From contig JAZKZV010000017.1 in NCBI GenBank assembly GCA_045612845.1, positions 62,001-126,000 on the forward strand: DNA of 64,000 nt, in the 5' to 3' direction. The notes beneath the pieces are model-generated. The model had not been told where the DNA came from, did no database searches, and saw only the letters and a program-made list of their open reading frames with translations. Positions within the stretch are counted from its first letter, which is position 1; each line of letters opens with the position of its first letter. Source of the DNA: Ornithomonoglobus_A sp045612845. GTDB lineage: Bacteria; Bacillota; Clostridia; UBA1381. A program made the translations under genes and the position numbers. This document shows positions 25,310 to 34,106 of the stretch, in pieces.

Positions 25310-25690
25310 CTATAAGATATTCTCCAATTTTAGTTTGAAGTTTCTTGGCAGACTCTCTATTAAGAAATCAAGCATATAACACTTGGACAGTGCCTGTTTT
25401 TTGTCATCCTCATGCGTAAATGCCAGAAGCTGGGCAAGCTCTCCCTCTATATCGTCAAGCTCCTGATGATTTCCTACCGCATCTAAAACCGCACGTTTTT
25501 CCTTTACAAATTTTTGTAATGATTTGATTTCAATTTCCGCATCATTATAATTTTCGTTCAATATATTTATGGTTATTATGTTATTTTTTAACAGCATCTC
25601 ATTTGCAGTATTTTCGAGATGATTTGTATATATTACACTCCCGCCAACACTGATAGCTATAATTACCAACGCGACAATAACACTTCTCAT
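25310..25690 (-). CDS. DUF4363-family membrane protein
   Basis: The 126-aa protein begins MRSVIVALVIIAI, one transmembrane helix followed by an extracytoplasmic helical domain (HLENTANEML.., LKSLQKFVKEKRAVLDAV-type heptads) as in DUF4363. The start at 25690 is preferred over the longer open frame because the upstream 18 codons lie within the DUF421 gene end. The two genes are separated by a single base, so they are coupled. DUF421-DUF4363 pairs are characteristic of spore-forming clostridia; the function is unknown. Confidence 0.75.
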   Translation of the reverse strand: MRSVIVALVIIAISVGGSVIYTNHLENTANEMLLKNNIITINILNENYNDAEIEIKSLQKFVKEKRAVLDAVGNHQELDDIEGELAQLLAFTHEDDKKQALSKCYMLDFLIESLPRNFKLKLENIL

Positions 25691-25691
25691 A

Positions 25692-26333
25692 CTACTTTTC
25701 TTTCTCCTGAACAAATAACTCTCCGTCATCAGAAATTGATGCAATAAATACCTTTTTAATTGATTTTATTCCCTGTTTTTCGAGTTCTTTCTTTATAAAC
25801 ATCAACGAATGACCGCAACGCTTTAATTCTTCTTCATTTATACTTCCGTCGGATATTACCATATATGGCACAGAACCATTACCACCATTGCTTTCTTTTT
25901 CGATTATACTGAGCTTACCGCTTGTTTCGACTATTGCAACCTCAACATCACGTATATCGGGACTTCCGTTAAATCTCAGCTCCGATATTAAATCGTCAAG
26001 ATTAAACCTGAGTTTTCTTAATTCCTGTTCTATTATTTTCCCATTGTATATAACAACACTTGGCGTACCTGTAATGACCTTTCTTGCCCATTTGAATTTT
26101 AACGAAATATATGATAGCAGCACCTCTGCCATAATAAGCGTCAGAACAGGAACTATCCCCGACATAAGAGGAATATCTATATCCTGCATCGGCACAGACG
26201 CCAGGTCCGAAATCATTATTGCAACCACAAGCTCTGACGGTTGCAGCTCGCCAAGCTGACGCTTTCCCATTATTCTTAATGATATTACTATCGAAAAATA
26301 CAGTATCAGTGTGCGAAAAAAAATAATAAGCAC
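25692..26333 (-). CDS. DUF421 (YetF/YrbG-type) membrane protein
   Basis: The 213-aa protein has three N-terminal membrane helices (~2-20, 38-55, 60-78) and two soluble YetF-type subdomains, with the family signature MGKRQLGELQPSELVVAI and DLASVPMQDIDIPL. Homologues are linked to spore membrane and germination in Bacilli. Start codon is GTG (26333). Unusually, that GTG and the first six codons lie in the 3' arm of a terminator-like hairpin belonging to the upstream gene (26321-26357), with a GGGGTGATGA ribosome site in its loop, suggesting coupled control. Confidence 0.88.
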   Translation of the reverse strand: MLIIFFRTLILYFSIVISLRIMGKRQLGELQPSELVVAIMISDLASVPMQDIDIPLMSGIVPVLTLIMAEVLLSYISLKFKWARKVITGTPSVVIYNGKIIEQELRKLRFNLDDLISELRFNGSPDIRDVEVAIVETSGKLSIIEKESNGGNGSVPYMVISDGSINEEELKRCGHSLMFIKKELEKQGIKSIKKVFIASISDDGELFVQEKEK

Positions 26334-26357
26334 GTCATCACCCCGTGCTTATTATTT
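26321..26357 (-). terminator. Terminator/attenuator overlapping the DUF421 start
   Basis: On the minus strand AAATAATAAGCACG pairs with CGTGCTTATTATTT (14 bp, 9-nt loop) and runs into T8. It follows the FAD oxidoreductase stop by 8 nt. The DUF421 GTG start lies in the 3' arm and its ribosome site is in the loop, so the hairpin both ends the upstream message and would hide the next start codon. Confidence 0.7.
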
Positions 26358-26365
26358 ACAAATAT

Positions 26366-27913
26366 TTAATTTAAAATACTGTTTGTTACTATTTTTTCAG
26401 CAACCTTTATTCCATCAACCGCCGCGGACATAATACCTCCTGCATAGCCCGCACCCTCGCCGCACGGATACAAGCCTTTTATATTTGATTGCATTGTATC
26501 ATCTCTTACAACCCTCACAGGTGATGACGAGCGTGTTTCGGGAACTGTTATAACTGCACCGCTATTGGCAAATCCGGGTAATTTTTTATCGAGCTCAATA
26601 ATGCCCTTTCGCATTGAATCAGCTACAAATCGGGGTAAAACCTCTTCTATATCCGACCATGTAACACCCATTGCATACGTAGGCTCTACCTTTTCACCAT
26701 TTACACCTGTACCCAAAAAATCGCCTACATACTGGGCAGGTGCCTTATATGTGTTATTTGCAATCTTATATGCCTTTTTTTCTATTTCACGTTGCAGATA
26801 CATACCTGCCAGAACATCATCACTGCCAAAATCGTCGGGAGTAACACTCACAAGCAGGGCACTGTTTGCATTTTTTCCATCACGTGCATAGTAGCTCATT
26901 CCATTTGTTACAATAGTCCCATCTTCAGACGCAGCTGCCATAACATACCCACCCGGACACATGCAAAATGTATATACACCTCTGCCTTCCTGAAGATGAC
27001 ACGATAATTTATAATCTGCAGCACCAAGCTCAGTATAAAATTCGCCATATTGTGTTTTGTTTATCATTTGCTGGGAATGTTCTATACGACCGCCTACAGA
27101 GAAACTTTTTTGCTCCATTTTTACACCGCAGTCCTTTAACATCTCAAATGTATCTCTTGCGCTATGACCCGTTGCAAGCACTATTTTATCCGTTGTAATA
27201 TTATAGTCGTCGTTTACAATGCAACCTTTAATTTTACCCTCTTGAGTTACAAGCTTTGTGAGAATACTTTTAAAACGGATATCACCACCATTTTTTATTA
27301 TCTCCGTGCGCATTGAGCGTACCATATTATATAAATTATCTGTTCCTATATGCGGTTTTGCAAGGTACATAATTTCCTCAGGTGCACCATGCTTTACAAA
27401 AATTTCAAGCACCTTTTTTATACGAAAATCCTTAATACCCGTGGTGAGTTTTCCGTCAGAGAAGGTTCCTGCACCACCCTCACCGAACTGGACATTTGAG
27501 TTTGTGTTAAGAATTCCGTTTTTACTGAAGTTTTCTACGTCCTTTTTTCGCTCTTCAACACACTTACCACGCTCTAACAATATAACCTTATGTCCGTTTT
27601 GGGACAGCATATATGCACACATAAGCCCTGCCGGACCACAACCGGCAATAACTATGGGATTATTGCTCTTTTCACCTTGCGGGAATTTGTATTCTTCCTC
27701 TTTTACAAACTCTGTATTTTTATTTTTCTTAACCAAAAGAAGTTCATTATCCGCACACAACTGGACAGTGTACACATAATGAACGTCATTTTTCTTGCGT
27801 GCATCGACAGATTTTTTGTATATTTTCATCTCCCTTGCACTTGGTATATCTTTTTTAACTTTTTCGTATATATCCTCACCTATGGCAAGCTTTATACCAC
27901 TTATACGTATCAT
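26366..27913 (-). CDS. FAD-dependent dehydrogenase, COG2509 type
   Basis: The 515-aa flavoprotein has a short N-terminal region (~1-90) typical of COG2509, then VIAGCGPAGLMCAYML (FAD-binding GxGPAG at ~90), an FGEGGAGTFSDGKL block, LATGHSARD (second FAD contact) and a C-terminal LYPCGEGAGYAGGIMSAAVDG that closes the FAD site. The reaction is not known for most members; geranylgeranyl-reductase-like or general NAD(P)H-dependent oxidoreduction are possibilities. The start ATG lies 3 nt after the U32 gene, so they are co-transcribed. Confidence 0.85.
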   Translation of the reverse strand: MIRISGIKLAIGEDIYEKVKKDIPSAREMKIYKKSVDARKKNDVHYVYTVQLCADNELLLVKKNKNTEFVKEEEYKFPQGEKSNNPIVIAGCGPAGLMCAYMLSQNGHKVILLERGKCVEERKKDVENFSKNGILNTNSNVQFGEGGAGTFSDGKLTTGIKDFRIKKVLEIFVKHGAPEEIMYLAKPHIGTDNLYNMVRSMRTEIIKNGGDIRFKSILTKLVTQEGKIKGCIVNDDYNITTDKIVLATGHSARDTFEMLKDCGVKMEQKSFSVGGRIEHSQQMINKTQYGEFYTELGAADYKLSCHLQEGRGVYTFCMCPGGYVMAAASEDGTIVTNGMSYYARDGKNANSALLVSVTPDDFGSDDVLAGMYLQREIEKKAYKIANNTYKAPAQYVGDFLGTGVNGEKVEPTYAMGVTWSDIEEVLPRFVADSMRKGIIELDKKLPGFANSGAVITVPETRSSSPVRVVRDDTMQSNIKGLYPCGEGAGYAGGIMSAAVDGIKVAEKIVTNSILN

Positions 27914-27915
27914 TT

Positions 27916-29148
27916 TTAATTCTCTATTCTCTTTTTTCTGAGCATTGCACCCTCTGTAACAGCCTCATCACAGTTTATATAAACATTCATTTGTGCATGC
28001 GGTGCAACGTCAATATCTTCACCTTTATCATTCTTCATATAAGTAATTATCTGTTTAAAAAATGGCTTCTGCGGTTGGATTATTTCTATTTCATCTCCCT
28101 TAAAGAATCTGTTTCTCTGCGTAATTTTTGCAATCCCGGTCTGCGGATTATACTCCTCCACCATACCAATTAAATCATAATCCCTTATATATGAGCTATC
28201 GGTATACACCTGTGTATCCTTATCGGGCTTATGATAATAAAACCCTGTAGTATACGGGCGGTGGCTTACCTTACAAAGCTCTTCTAATTCCTCAGGATTG
28301 AATTTATAGTTTTCGGGGTCGGCAAAATATCTGTCTATTTCGCGTCTGTATGCACCAACTACCGTTGCTACATAATATGAGGTCTTTACTCTGCCCTCTA
28401 ATTTAAGGCTCGAAATTCCACACTCAACAATCTCAGGAATATGTTCTATCATACACAAATCCTTTGAGTTAAATATAAAAGTACCTCTTTCATTTTCAAA
28501 TACATCCATATACTCATTAGGTCTTGTTTCTTCTACAAGCTTATAGTTCCATCTGCACGGGTGCGAACATGCGCCCTGATTTGCGTCGCGGTTTGTCATG
28601 TAATTGGACAAAAGACATCTGCCCGAATAGGAAATACACATTGCACCATGTACAAATGCCTCAATTTCTAAGTCCTCAGGGATTTTTTCGCGGATTTCTT
28701 TAATTTCCTTAAAGGACATCTCTCGTGCTAAAACAACTCTCTTTGCACCCATCTTGTGCCACATTGTTGCACTGCGGTAATTTACGTTATTTGCCTGAGT
28801 GCTTATGTGTATCGGAAGCTCAGGCGCCAATTCCCTTACCATATCAAACAAGCCTAAATCTGCAATTAAAACCGCATCAAAACCAATAGGGCGCACCTCT
28901 TGTATGAACTCCTCAAACTTTTCTATATCATCATTATGAGGCAATATGTTTGCTGTAAGGTACACCTTTTTGCTTTTGTCATGAGCGTATTTTATGCCCT
29001 CCTTCATGTCATCAAGCGAAAAGTTTTCCGCTGCAACTCTAAGACTATATGCCTCGCCACCGATATATACTGCGTCTGCACCATAATCTATTGCTGTTTT
29101 TAATTTTTCCAGACTGCCTCCGGGTGCTAATAGTTCAGGCTTTTTCAT
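27916..29148 (-). CDS. Peptidase U32 family protein (YrrO/RlhA type)
   Basis: The 410-aa protein begins with KPELLAPGGSLEKLKTAIDYGADAVY (shown by its core LAPGGSLEKLK), contains HISTQANN, the U32 signature around EAFVHGAMCISYSGRC and conserved Cys in LSNYMTNRDANQGACSHPCR, which may bind a [4Fe-4S] cluster. The C-terminal ~80 residues form the usual beta-barrel. Members include collagenase-like proteases and the tRNA/rRNA hydroxylation factors TrhP/RlhA; the latter function is the better-documented one. The mltG-methyltransferase-U32 order matches the B. subtilis yrrL-yrrM-yrrN/O cluster. Confidence 0.9.
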   Translation of the reverse strand: MKKPELLAPGGSLEKLKTAIDYGADAVYIGGEAYSLRVAAENFSLDDMKEGIKYAHDKSKKVYLTANILPHNDDIEKFEEFIQEVRPIGFDAVLIADLGLFDMVRELAPELPIHISTQANNVNYRSATMWHKMGAKRVVLAREMSFKEIKEIREKIPEDLEIEAFVHGAMCISYSGRCLLSNYMTNRDANQGACSHPCRWNYKLVEETRPNEYMDVFENERGTFIFNSKDLCMIEHIPEIVECGISSLKLEGRVKTSYYVATVVGAYRREIDRYFADPENYKFNPEELEELCKVSHRPYTTGFYYHKPDKDTQVYTDSSYIRDYDLIGMVEEYNPQTGIAKITQRNRFFKGDEIEIIQPQKPFFKQIITYMKNDKGEDIDVAPHAQMNVYINCDEAVTEGAMLRKKRIEN

Positions 29149-29167
29149 TGCTCTAAAATTCCCTTTC

Positions 29168-29833
29168 TTATAACTTAACAGAAATTGTTACACCATCACC
29201 CAAAGATAAAAGTGATGTTTCAAGTTTTTTATGCTCCATAAGCATATCTATATAACTTCTTAATCTTTTTACTATTGTTATTTTTCTTCTTACAACATGA
29301 TTGTCATCAGGCGTCATACCCTTATACAAAACATTATCCGATATTAAAATACCGCCCGTCTTTAACAGGTCAACACATTTACCCAACATATACATATAAT
29401 GTGCTTTTGGTCCGTCAAGGAATATTATATCAAAATATTCGCTTTCCTCTATTGTATATATAAATTCCTTTGCATCTGCCTCAACAACTGTTATTTTATC
29501 TTCAAGACCTGCTTTTTTTATATTTTCGCGTGCTAAAAGAGCTAAATCGTGATTGTACTCCATCGTAATAATTTTTGCATCATCATCCATACTCTGCGCC
29601 ATTAAAATTGCGGAGTAACCTATTGCACAACCAACCTCTAAAACTCTCTTTGGTTTTTTTATTTTTGTTATTACCGACAGAAACCTTGCAGTTTCAGGCT
29701 CTACAATCGGAATACTGTTCTCCTCTGCATACTTTTCAAGCTCATGCAAGAATTCATCATTATGCTTTGTCTTTTCCCTCAAATAACTCGTTATATAGGG
29801 AGGGACTATTGCATTTTCATCATATTCTATCAT
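29168..29833 (-). CDS. Class I SAM O-methyltransferase (family 3, YrrM/TrmR-like)
   Basis: The 221-aa catechol-O-methyltransferase-like protein shows VLEVGCAIGYSAILMA (SAM motif I), ITMEYNHD acidic loop, FDIIFLDGPKAHY (metal-binding region) and LISDNVLYKGM (metal Asp-Asn). In B. subtilis the positional equivalent YrrM (TrmR) methylates hydroxyuridine at tRNA position 34, which fits the neighbouring U32 hydroxylase gene. A joint role in wobble-base modification is inferred from context. It lies downstream of mltG, separated by repeat copy 3. Confidence 0.88.
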   Translation of the reverse strand: MIEYDENAIVPPYITSYLREKTKHNDEFLHELEKYAEENSIPIVEPETARFLSVITKIKKPKRVLEVGCAIGYSAILMAQSMDDDAKIITMEYNHDLALLARENIKKAGLEDKITVVEADAKEFIYTIEESEYFDIIFLDGPKAHYMYMLGKCVDLLKTGGILISDNVLYKGMTPDDNHVVRRKITIVKRLRSYIDMLMEHKKLETSLLSLGDGVTISVKL

Positions 29834-29869
29834 TTTTAGTTGTTCCTTTCAGTGCCCGATGGCACACCA

Positions 29870-29972
29870 AGTCTGAGAGAAAATTGTTCAGATTGCCGCT
29901 TGAAAAAGCGACGGCGTATGTTTGATACTCCGAGCTTTTGAAAATGGTAAGATGAGCAATTTTATTCAGACT
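29870..29972 (-). repeat. ~102-nt palindromic intergenic element, copy 3
   Basis: Arms AGTCTGA..TCAGACT, then AAAATTG/CAATTTT, CCGCTT with AAATGG-type inner pairing and a GTAT-gtttg-ATAC tip. It directly abuts the mltG stop codon (29973-29975) and precedes the methyltransferase gene in the same transcription direction. Confidence 0.8.
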
Positions 29973-31061
29973 TTATTGGATTTTATCATCCTGATTTTGA
30001 TATACATCTATATCGATTGTAACTGCCATAGACGCTGCTTCGAGCTCTTTTCTGTAGTCAGCATAGTTTTGCGCAAAGAATGTTGTTCCGTCCTCTCTTT
30101 GACCATAGTAATATTCATTGCTTTGCGTATGGTTTAAAACCGCCTCAATAGCCTCTGTACCCGGTGAGCATATAGGCCCAGCAGGAAGACCCGTATGAAT
30201 GAATGTATTATATGGCGATTCAATCTTAGTTTCTGATGTTGATATAACAGGACGTCTGTCGCCTAAAATGTATTGTATTGAGCCTACAGACTCCAGATAA
30301 AAGCCTTTTTTGTATCTGTTAAAATATACACCTGCAATTCTGTTCAAATCTGCACCTTTTGGTGCTTCTCTCTCCACAATAGACGCAAGTGTTACAAGCT
30401 CGTCTGTTGTCAGTCCCAATTCCTGGGCCTTTGTATAATACTCCTGCTTGAATTGTTTGTTAAAAGCATCTAACATAAGTTCTGCTACATTATACGAGCT
30501 CATCTCTCTTGATATTTCGTACGTTGCGGGATACAGATATCCCTCAAACAAATTATCACGCACGGGGATGTTTGCCAAAAACGGATAGTTATATGCTTCT
30601 TTTGTGCTTAGCGCACCATAAAAATCCTGCCATGGCACTAAACCCATATCGTGTAACTGCTTTGAAATTTCTTTCATTTCCTCACCCGGTGCAACAACAA
30701 CCTTCTCGGTGTTTCTTGCAGGGGAAATAAGCATATCCAATATATCTTTATACGACATTCCGCTTTCTATAGATAGTACACCTTTTTGAAAACTACCGTG
30801 GTATCCACCCATAATCGACTGCGCAACAAACATATACGGATATTTTATTATGCCCTTTTCCTTTAAGAGCGATGCTACCTCAAATGTATCCTGTCCATCC
30901 TCAATTATTATTTGTTCATACTGAGTATCCAGCGTTATTCCCTTACTGTCTCCTCTTCCTATAAGTGCCCCAACAAGTATTATTGCAAGCACTGCAATAA
31001 ATATTATCAGTATAATCTTTCCTCTGTTGGAGTTTTGCTCCTTAACAGTTATTCCGTTCAT
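29973..31061 (-). CDS. mltG: Endolytic murein transglycosylase
   Basis: The 362-aa membrane-bound lytic transglycosylase cuts nascent peptidoglycan strands. A cytoplasmic N-tail is followed by one helix (~15-35, IILIIFIAVLAIILVGALI), a LysM-like subdomain and the YceG catalytic domain with LVTLASIVEREAP (catalytic Glu) and LPAGPICSPGTEAI. The gene heads the mltG-methyltransferase-U32-oxidoreductase run and has a TTGAAA-N17-TATAAT promoter. It is divergent from the Wzz/BY-kinase operon. Confidence 0.94.
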   Translation of the reverse strand: MNGITVKEQNSNRGKIILIIFIAVLAIILVGALIGRGDSKGITLDTQYEQIIIEDGQDTFEVASLLKEKGIIKYPYMFVAQSIMGGYHGSFQKGVLSIESGMSYKDILDMLISPARNTEKVVVAPGEEMKEISKQLHDMGLVPWQDFYGALSTKEAYNYPFLANIPVRDNLFEGYLYPATYEISREMSSYNVAELMLDAFNKQFKQEYYTKAQELGLTTDELVTLASIVEREAPKGADLNRIAGVYFNRYKKGFYLESVGSIQYILGDRRPVISTSETKIESPYNTFIHTGLPAGPICSPGTEAIEAVLNHTQSNEYYYGQREDGTTFFAQNYADYRKELEAASMAVTIDIDVYQNQDDKIQ

Positions 31062-31118
31062 ATTTATCTCCTTTATCTGTATGGTTCTTTTTAAACAAAT
31101 TAAAATGCCCTACTCTAC

Positions 31119-31147
31119 ATTATACTTGATTTTTTACCATTTTTCAA
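31119..31147 (-). promoter_or_regulatory. Promoter of the mltG operon
   Basis: Minus strand: TTGAAA, 17 nt, TATAAT, about 58 nt before the mltG start codon. Confidence 0.7.
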
Positions 31148-31206
31148 GACCAATCAACAAATTTGTTTATAATGTATAATTGTAAAAATAATTCACCTTA
31201 ATTTAA

Positions 31207-31235
31207 TTGACAATTCACTTCCACTGTGATATAAT
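31207..31235 (+). promoter_or_regulatory. Consensus promoter of the Wzz/BY-kinase operon
   Basis: A perfect TTGACA, 17 nt, perfect TATAAT, about 54 nt before the ATG at 31289. Confidence 0.85.
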
Positions 31236-31288
31236 ATAATAGAATATATATGTGTTTATGACGCGTTTAGGAGGTATTCGTTATTATT

Positions 31289-32035
31289 ATGGAAGAGAAA
31301 ATTACAAATATAAACACTCAACAACCCGAAAGCGGTTCAGTAACCACCGCTGAAACTCCCGAAAGCCAGCTTTCTGTAATTGATATTATTAACATGATGC
31401 TTGCATTCTGGTGGCTCCTTATAGTTATGGGCGTTGTAGTAGGAGGCGGAACTTATGCTTATACAAAAATAACCTCTATACCCGAGTATAAATCCGAGTG
31501 TACTCTATACGTTAATACGGTAAAGGAACAAACAACCGAGGACGTAGATGCTGTTGGTATAAAAAATGCCGCAACACTTTTGCCTACATATATCGAGGTA
31601 TTACGCAGCGGACCTTTTATGGAAATAATTTCAGATGATATTGAAAATAAATACGGAGTAACTTCATTATCACGTATGATAAGCTACAGTGCACTTGAAG
31701 ATACAAACATCATAAGTATATCTGTTACAACAACCGATTCGCATGATGCATACATCATAGCCAAAAGCATTTTAAGAAACGCACCGGCAAAGATACAACA
31801 GATTTTTGAGGGTGGTTCGGTAAAAGCAATTGAATACCCGGTAGAATCGACCACAGCAGAGGGAAACCACGCTTTCAGAAATGGTATTGTAGGCTTTTTG
31901 GCAGGAATTGTATTAGCAGCTTTTATAGTGTTTGTAATAAACATCTTTGATACAAGAGTAAAGAGTTCAAAAGAACTTACTGTAAAGTACGGATTCCCCG
32001 TATTAGGCGAAATCCCGAATATTTTGGAATTGTAA
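31289..32035 (+). CDS. Wzz-type chain-length determinant / BY-kinase modulator
   Basis: The 248-aa membrane protein has the Wzz architecture: first helix at ~40-60 (LLIVMGVVVGGGTYA), an extracytoplasmic domain (~62-200), and a second helix at ~205-228 preceded by AFRNGIVGFLAG. In Gram-positives such CapA/YveK proteins activate the cognate tyrosine kinase and set polysaccharide length. AGGAGG is 14 nt ahead of the ATG, somewhat far. The kinase gene follows by 19 nt. No glycosyltransferase genes are linked, so the controlled polymer is unknown. Confidence 0.88.
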   Translation: MEEKITNINTQQPESGSVTTAETPESQLSVIDIINMMLAFWWLLIVMGVVVGGGTYAYTKITSIPEYKSECTLYVNTVKEQTTEDVDAVGIKNAATLLPTYIEVLRSGPFMEIISDDIENKYGVTSLSRMISYSALEDTNIISISVTTTDSHDAYIIAKSILRNAPAKIQQIFEGGSVKAIEYPVESTTAEGNHAFRNGIVGFLAGIVLAAFIVFVINIFDTRVKSSKELTVKYGFPVLGEIPNILEL

Positions 32036-32054
32036 ACAGATAGGAGCGATAGTT

Positions 32055-33053
32055 GTGTCGGATATAAATAACGAAGAGAAAAAGGTAACAAATAATAAGA
32101 CTGCCACAAAAAAGAAGATGACTCAACACGAGTGGAATCAACTTTCTCTTAAAAGAAATCAAATGGCAATTATTAACAAGAAAACACCTTTTATTGTTAA
32201 GGAAGCATATAAAACCGCCAGAACAAATATAATCTTTTCAGTTTCAGGTTCTGATAACAAGGAATGCAAGACAATAATAATAACAAGTTCAGGCTCGGGT
32301 GAGGGTAAAACCACATCAACCCTTAACCTTGCAATAACCTTTGCACTTACAGGTGCAAAAGTCCTTGTTATAGACGGTGATATGAGAAAGCCAAGAATAC
32401 ACCAATATCTTGGCATAATAAAGGATAACGGGCTTTCGACCGTTTTATCCAAACAAAAGTCATTCGAAGAGGTTGTTTACCGAAACGAACGTGATGGTCT
32501 TGACGTTCTTACATCAGGTTCAATACCTCCAAACCCTGCTGAGCTTCTTGGTTCAGAGGCAATGCAAAATCTTTTGGAAAAACTAAAGCTTCAGTACGAT
32601 TACATATTTATTGATACTCCACCTGTTTCGATTGTTACTGACGCTGCTACTATTTCAAGATTTTCGTCCGGTGTTGTACTTGTTGTTCGTGAGGGTATTA
32701 CCAACCACGAAAGCGTGAGCCATTCCATTAACCTCTTAAAACTTGCAAATGTAAAAATATTAGGATTTTTTGTTAACGATATTGACATTACAAACTCAGG
32801 TTATGGTTCATACGGAAAATCCTACGGAAGAAGATATGGCATATCACGTTATTCACGTTATTCATACAGGAGATATGCTTCTTCATATGGTAACGGAAAA
32901 TATGGTTATAATTATAACTATAACAACTACAGTTATAATTATGCTTACAGATACAGCTATGGTGAAAAGCCCTCTAAGAACCCTGTATATACCGAATCGG
33001 TACATGATAATAACGTAGAAAGTACAAGCCAAGAAAACGAACAAAAGGAGTAA
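32055..33053 (+). CDS. Bacterial tyrosine kinase (CpsD/YwqD family) with Tyr-rich tail
   Basis: The 332-aa BY-kinase starts at GTG and carries Walker A SSGSGEGKTTSTLN, Walker A' LVIDGDMRKPR and Walker B FIDTPPVS. After the kinase fold ends (~245) the C-terminus is a remarkable Gly/Ser/Tyr tract holding about 19 Tyr in ~55 residues (GYGSYGKSYGRRYG, then YNYNYNNYSYNYAYRYS). Tyr clusters are where these kinases autophosphorylate, but usually there are only 3-7. An acidic tail follows. It works with the Wzz protein upstream to control polysaccharide export. Confidence 0.92.
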   Translation: MSDINNEEKKVTNNKTATKKKMTQHEWNQLSLKRNQMAIINKKTPFIVKEAYKTARTNIIFSVSGSDNKECKTIIITSSGSGEGKTTSTLNLAITFALTGAKVLVIDGDMRKPRIHQYLGIIKDNGLSTVLSKQKSFEEVVYRNERDGLDVLTSGSIPPNPAELLGSEAMQNLLEKLKLQYDYIFIDTPPVSIVTDAATISRFSSGVVLVVREGITNHESVSHSINLLKLANVKILGFFVNDIDITNSGYGSYGKSYGRRYGISRYSRYSYRRYASSYGNGKYGYNYNYNNYSYNYAYRYSYGEKPSKNPVYTESVHDNNVESTSQENEQKE

Positions 33054-33059
33054 GTTAAA

Positions 33060-34034
33060 GTGAAAAAAACTATTACACTGTATCTGGTGTTTTGCATTTT
33101 AATATCTTTTATACTCAGCGGTTGTTCCGATAGCGAGAATACAACGAGTTTGCTCTCGCAGATTACTGTGGTAAATATCTTACCCGAGGTTGATGAAGAT
33201 GTCAGTTACACATCTCTTTCGCAGATAGATGAGTTGGTATATGAACAGCAAATTGCAGCCTGCGAGATGTATATAGAAGCATGCTCTCAAACAGACTACA
33301 GAAATTATATTGATGAACCGGAAAATTCTCACGATGGCGAAATCCCGCGTTCTGAGCGAAAGATTGCCAATATGGTTACAAACCGACGCAGAGAAGTTTT
33401 TGACGACATAGAAATTGAATTTTCTCTCAATATATACCGTCTTTTAAAATCTGTTGAGGATTGCCCAAATATAGATGCATATGTAAAGAAAGCACACACC
33501 GACGTATTTGACTTTTTTGATATCTACGACAGCTATTTAAACAAAGACAAAAATGAAGCACTTGTAAATATATTAACCGAATATTACACGCGCAACAATG
33601 TTCTTGCTCTTACCTTCCTTGATGATAACAAGAACGACGTATGCAAAGCTTCTGTTAAACGCATTTCAAAAAATTCAGATATGAACGAAGATTTAAGAAT
33701 GTACGTTTCACAAAACAACGAAATTATAAGAGCTCTTAACTCTGTTTACGGTAGCATACCATCAACATATGCAAATAAAATAACAGATGATAGCAGTTAT
33801 CTTGCAAAAAAGCTTATTGCTTCTATGGAAACACTTTCAAACGAAGAAAAGCTTGAGATGATTTATCAATTAGAGCCGACACCGTCGCCGACACCGACAC
33901 CATCGCCTACCCCATCACCGACACCGTCGCCGACACCGACTCCCAACCCAACATCTACTCCTAAACCAACAAAGCTTCCGACTGCTCCAAACACAGTTTT
34001 GGAACCCACGGAAGAGCCATTGATGTTTGATTGA
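33060..34034 (+). CDS. Lipoprotein with Pro/Thr/Ser repeat tail, unknown
   Basis: The 324-aa protein has a lipoprotein signal (MKKTITLYLVFCILISF, lipobox ILSGC with Cys ~22), a mostly helical, charged middle domain, and a C-terminal PTPSPTPT-type tract (~272-305; bases ~33875-33955) like a cell-wall-spanning linker, ending EPLMFD. GTG start behind AAAGGAG. It follows the kinase gene by 6 nt, so it is the third member of this operon. I recognise no domain. It may be a surface partner of the Wzz/kinase pair. Confidence 0.75.
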   Translation: MKKTITLYLVFCILISFILSGCSDSENTTSLLSQITVVNILPEVDEDVSYTSLSQIDELVYEQQIAACEMYIEACSQTDYRNYIDEPENSHDGEIPRSERKIANMVTNRRREVFDDIEIEFSLNIYRLLKSVEDCPNIDAYVKKAHTDVFDFFDIYDSYLNKDKNEALVNILTEYYTRNNVLALTFLDDNKNDVCKASVKRISKNSDMNEDLRMYVSQNNEIIRALNSVYGSIPSTYANKITDDSSYLAKKLIASMETLSNEEKLEMIYQLEPTPSPTPTPSPTPSPTPSPTPTPNPTSTPKPTKLPTAPNTVLEPTEEPLMFD

Positions 34035-34065
34035 TAATTTTAATATAAAAATTTTAAAAAAAGGC

Positions 34066-34094
34066 TTGACAAATGCCCCACAATGTAGTATAAT
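34066..34094 (+). promoter_or_regulatory. tRNA-Met promoter
   Basis: A perfect TTGACA, 17 nt, perfect TATAAT, with the -10 ending 12 nt before the mature tRNA. Confidence 0.9.
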
Positions 34095-34106
34095 AATTAA
34101 CGTTGT

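Noticed and set aside
33875..33955. CRISPR-like or satellite repeat
   Set aside because: The short period is explained by Pro-Thr/Pro-Ser codons in an intact reading frame. No CRISPR array is seen anywhere in the window.
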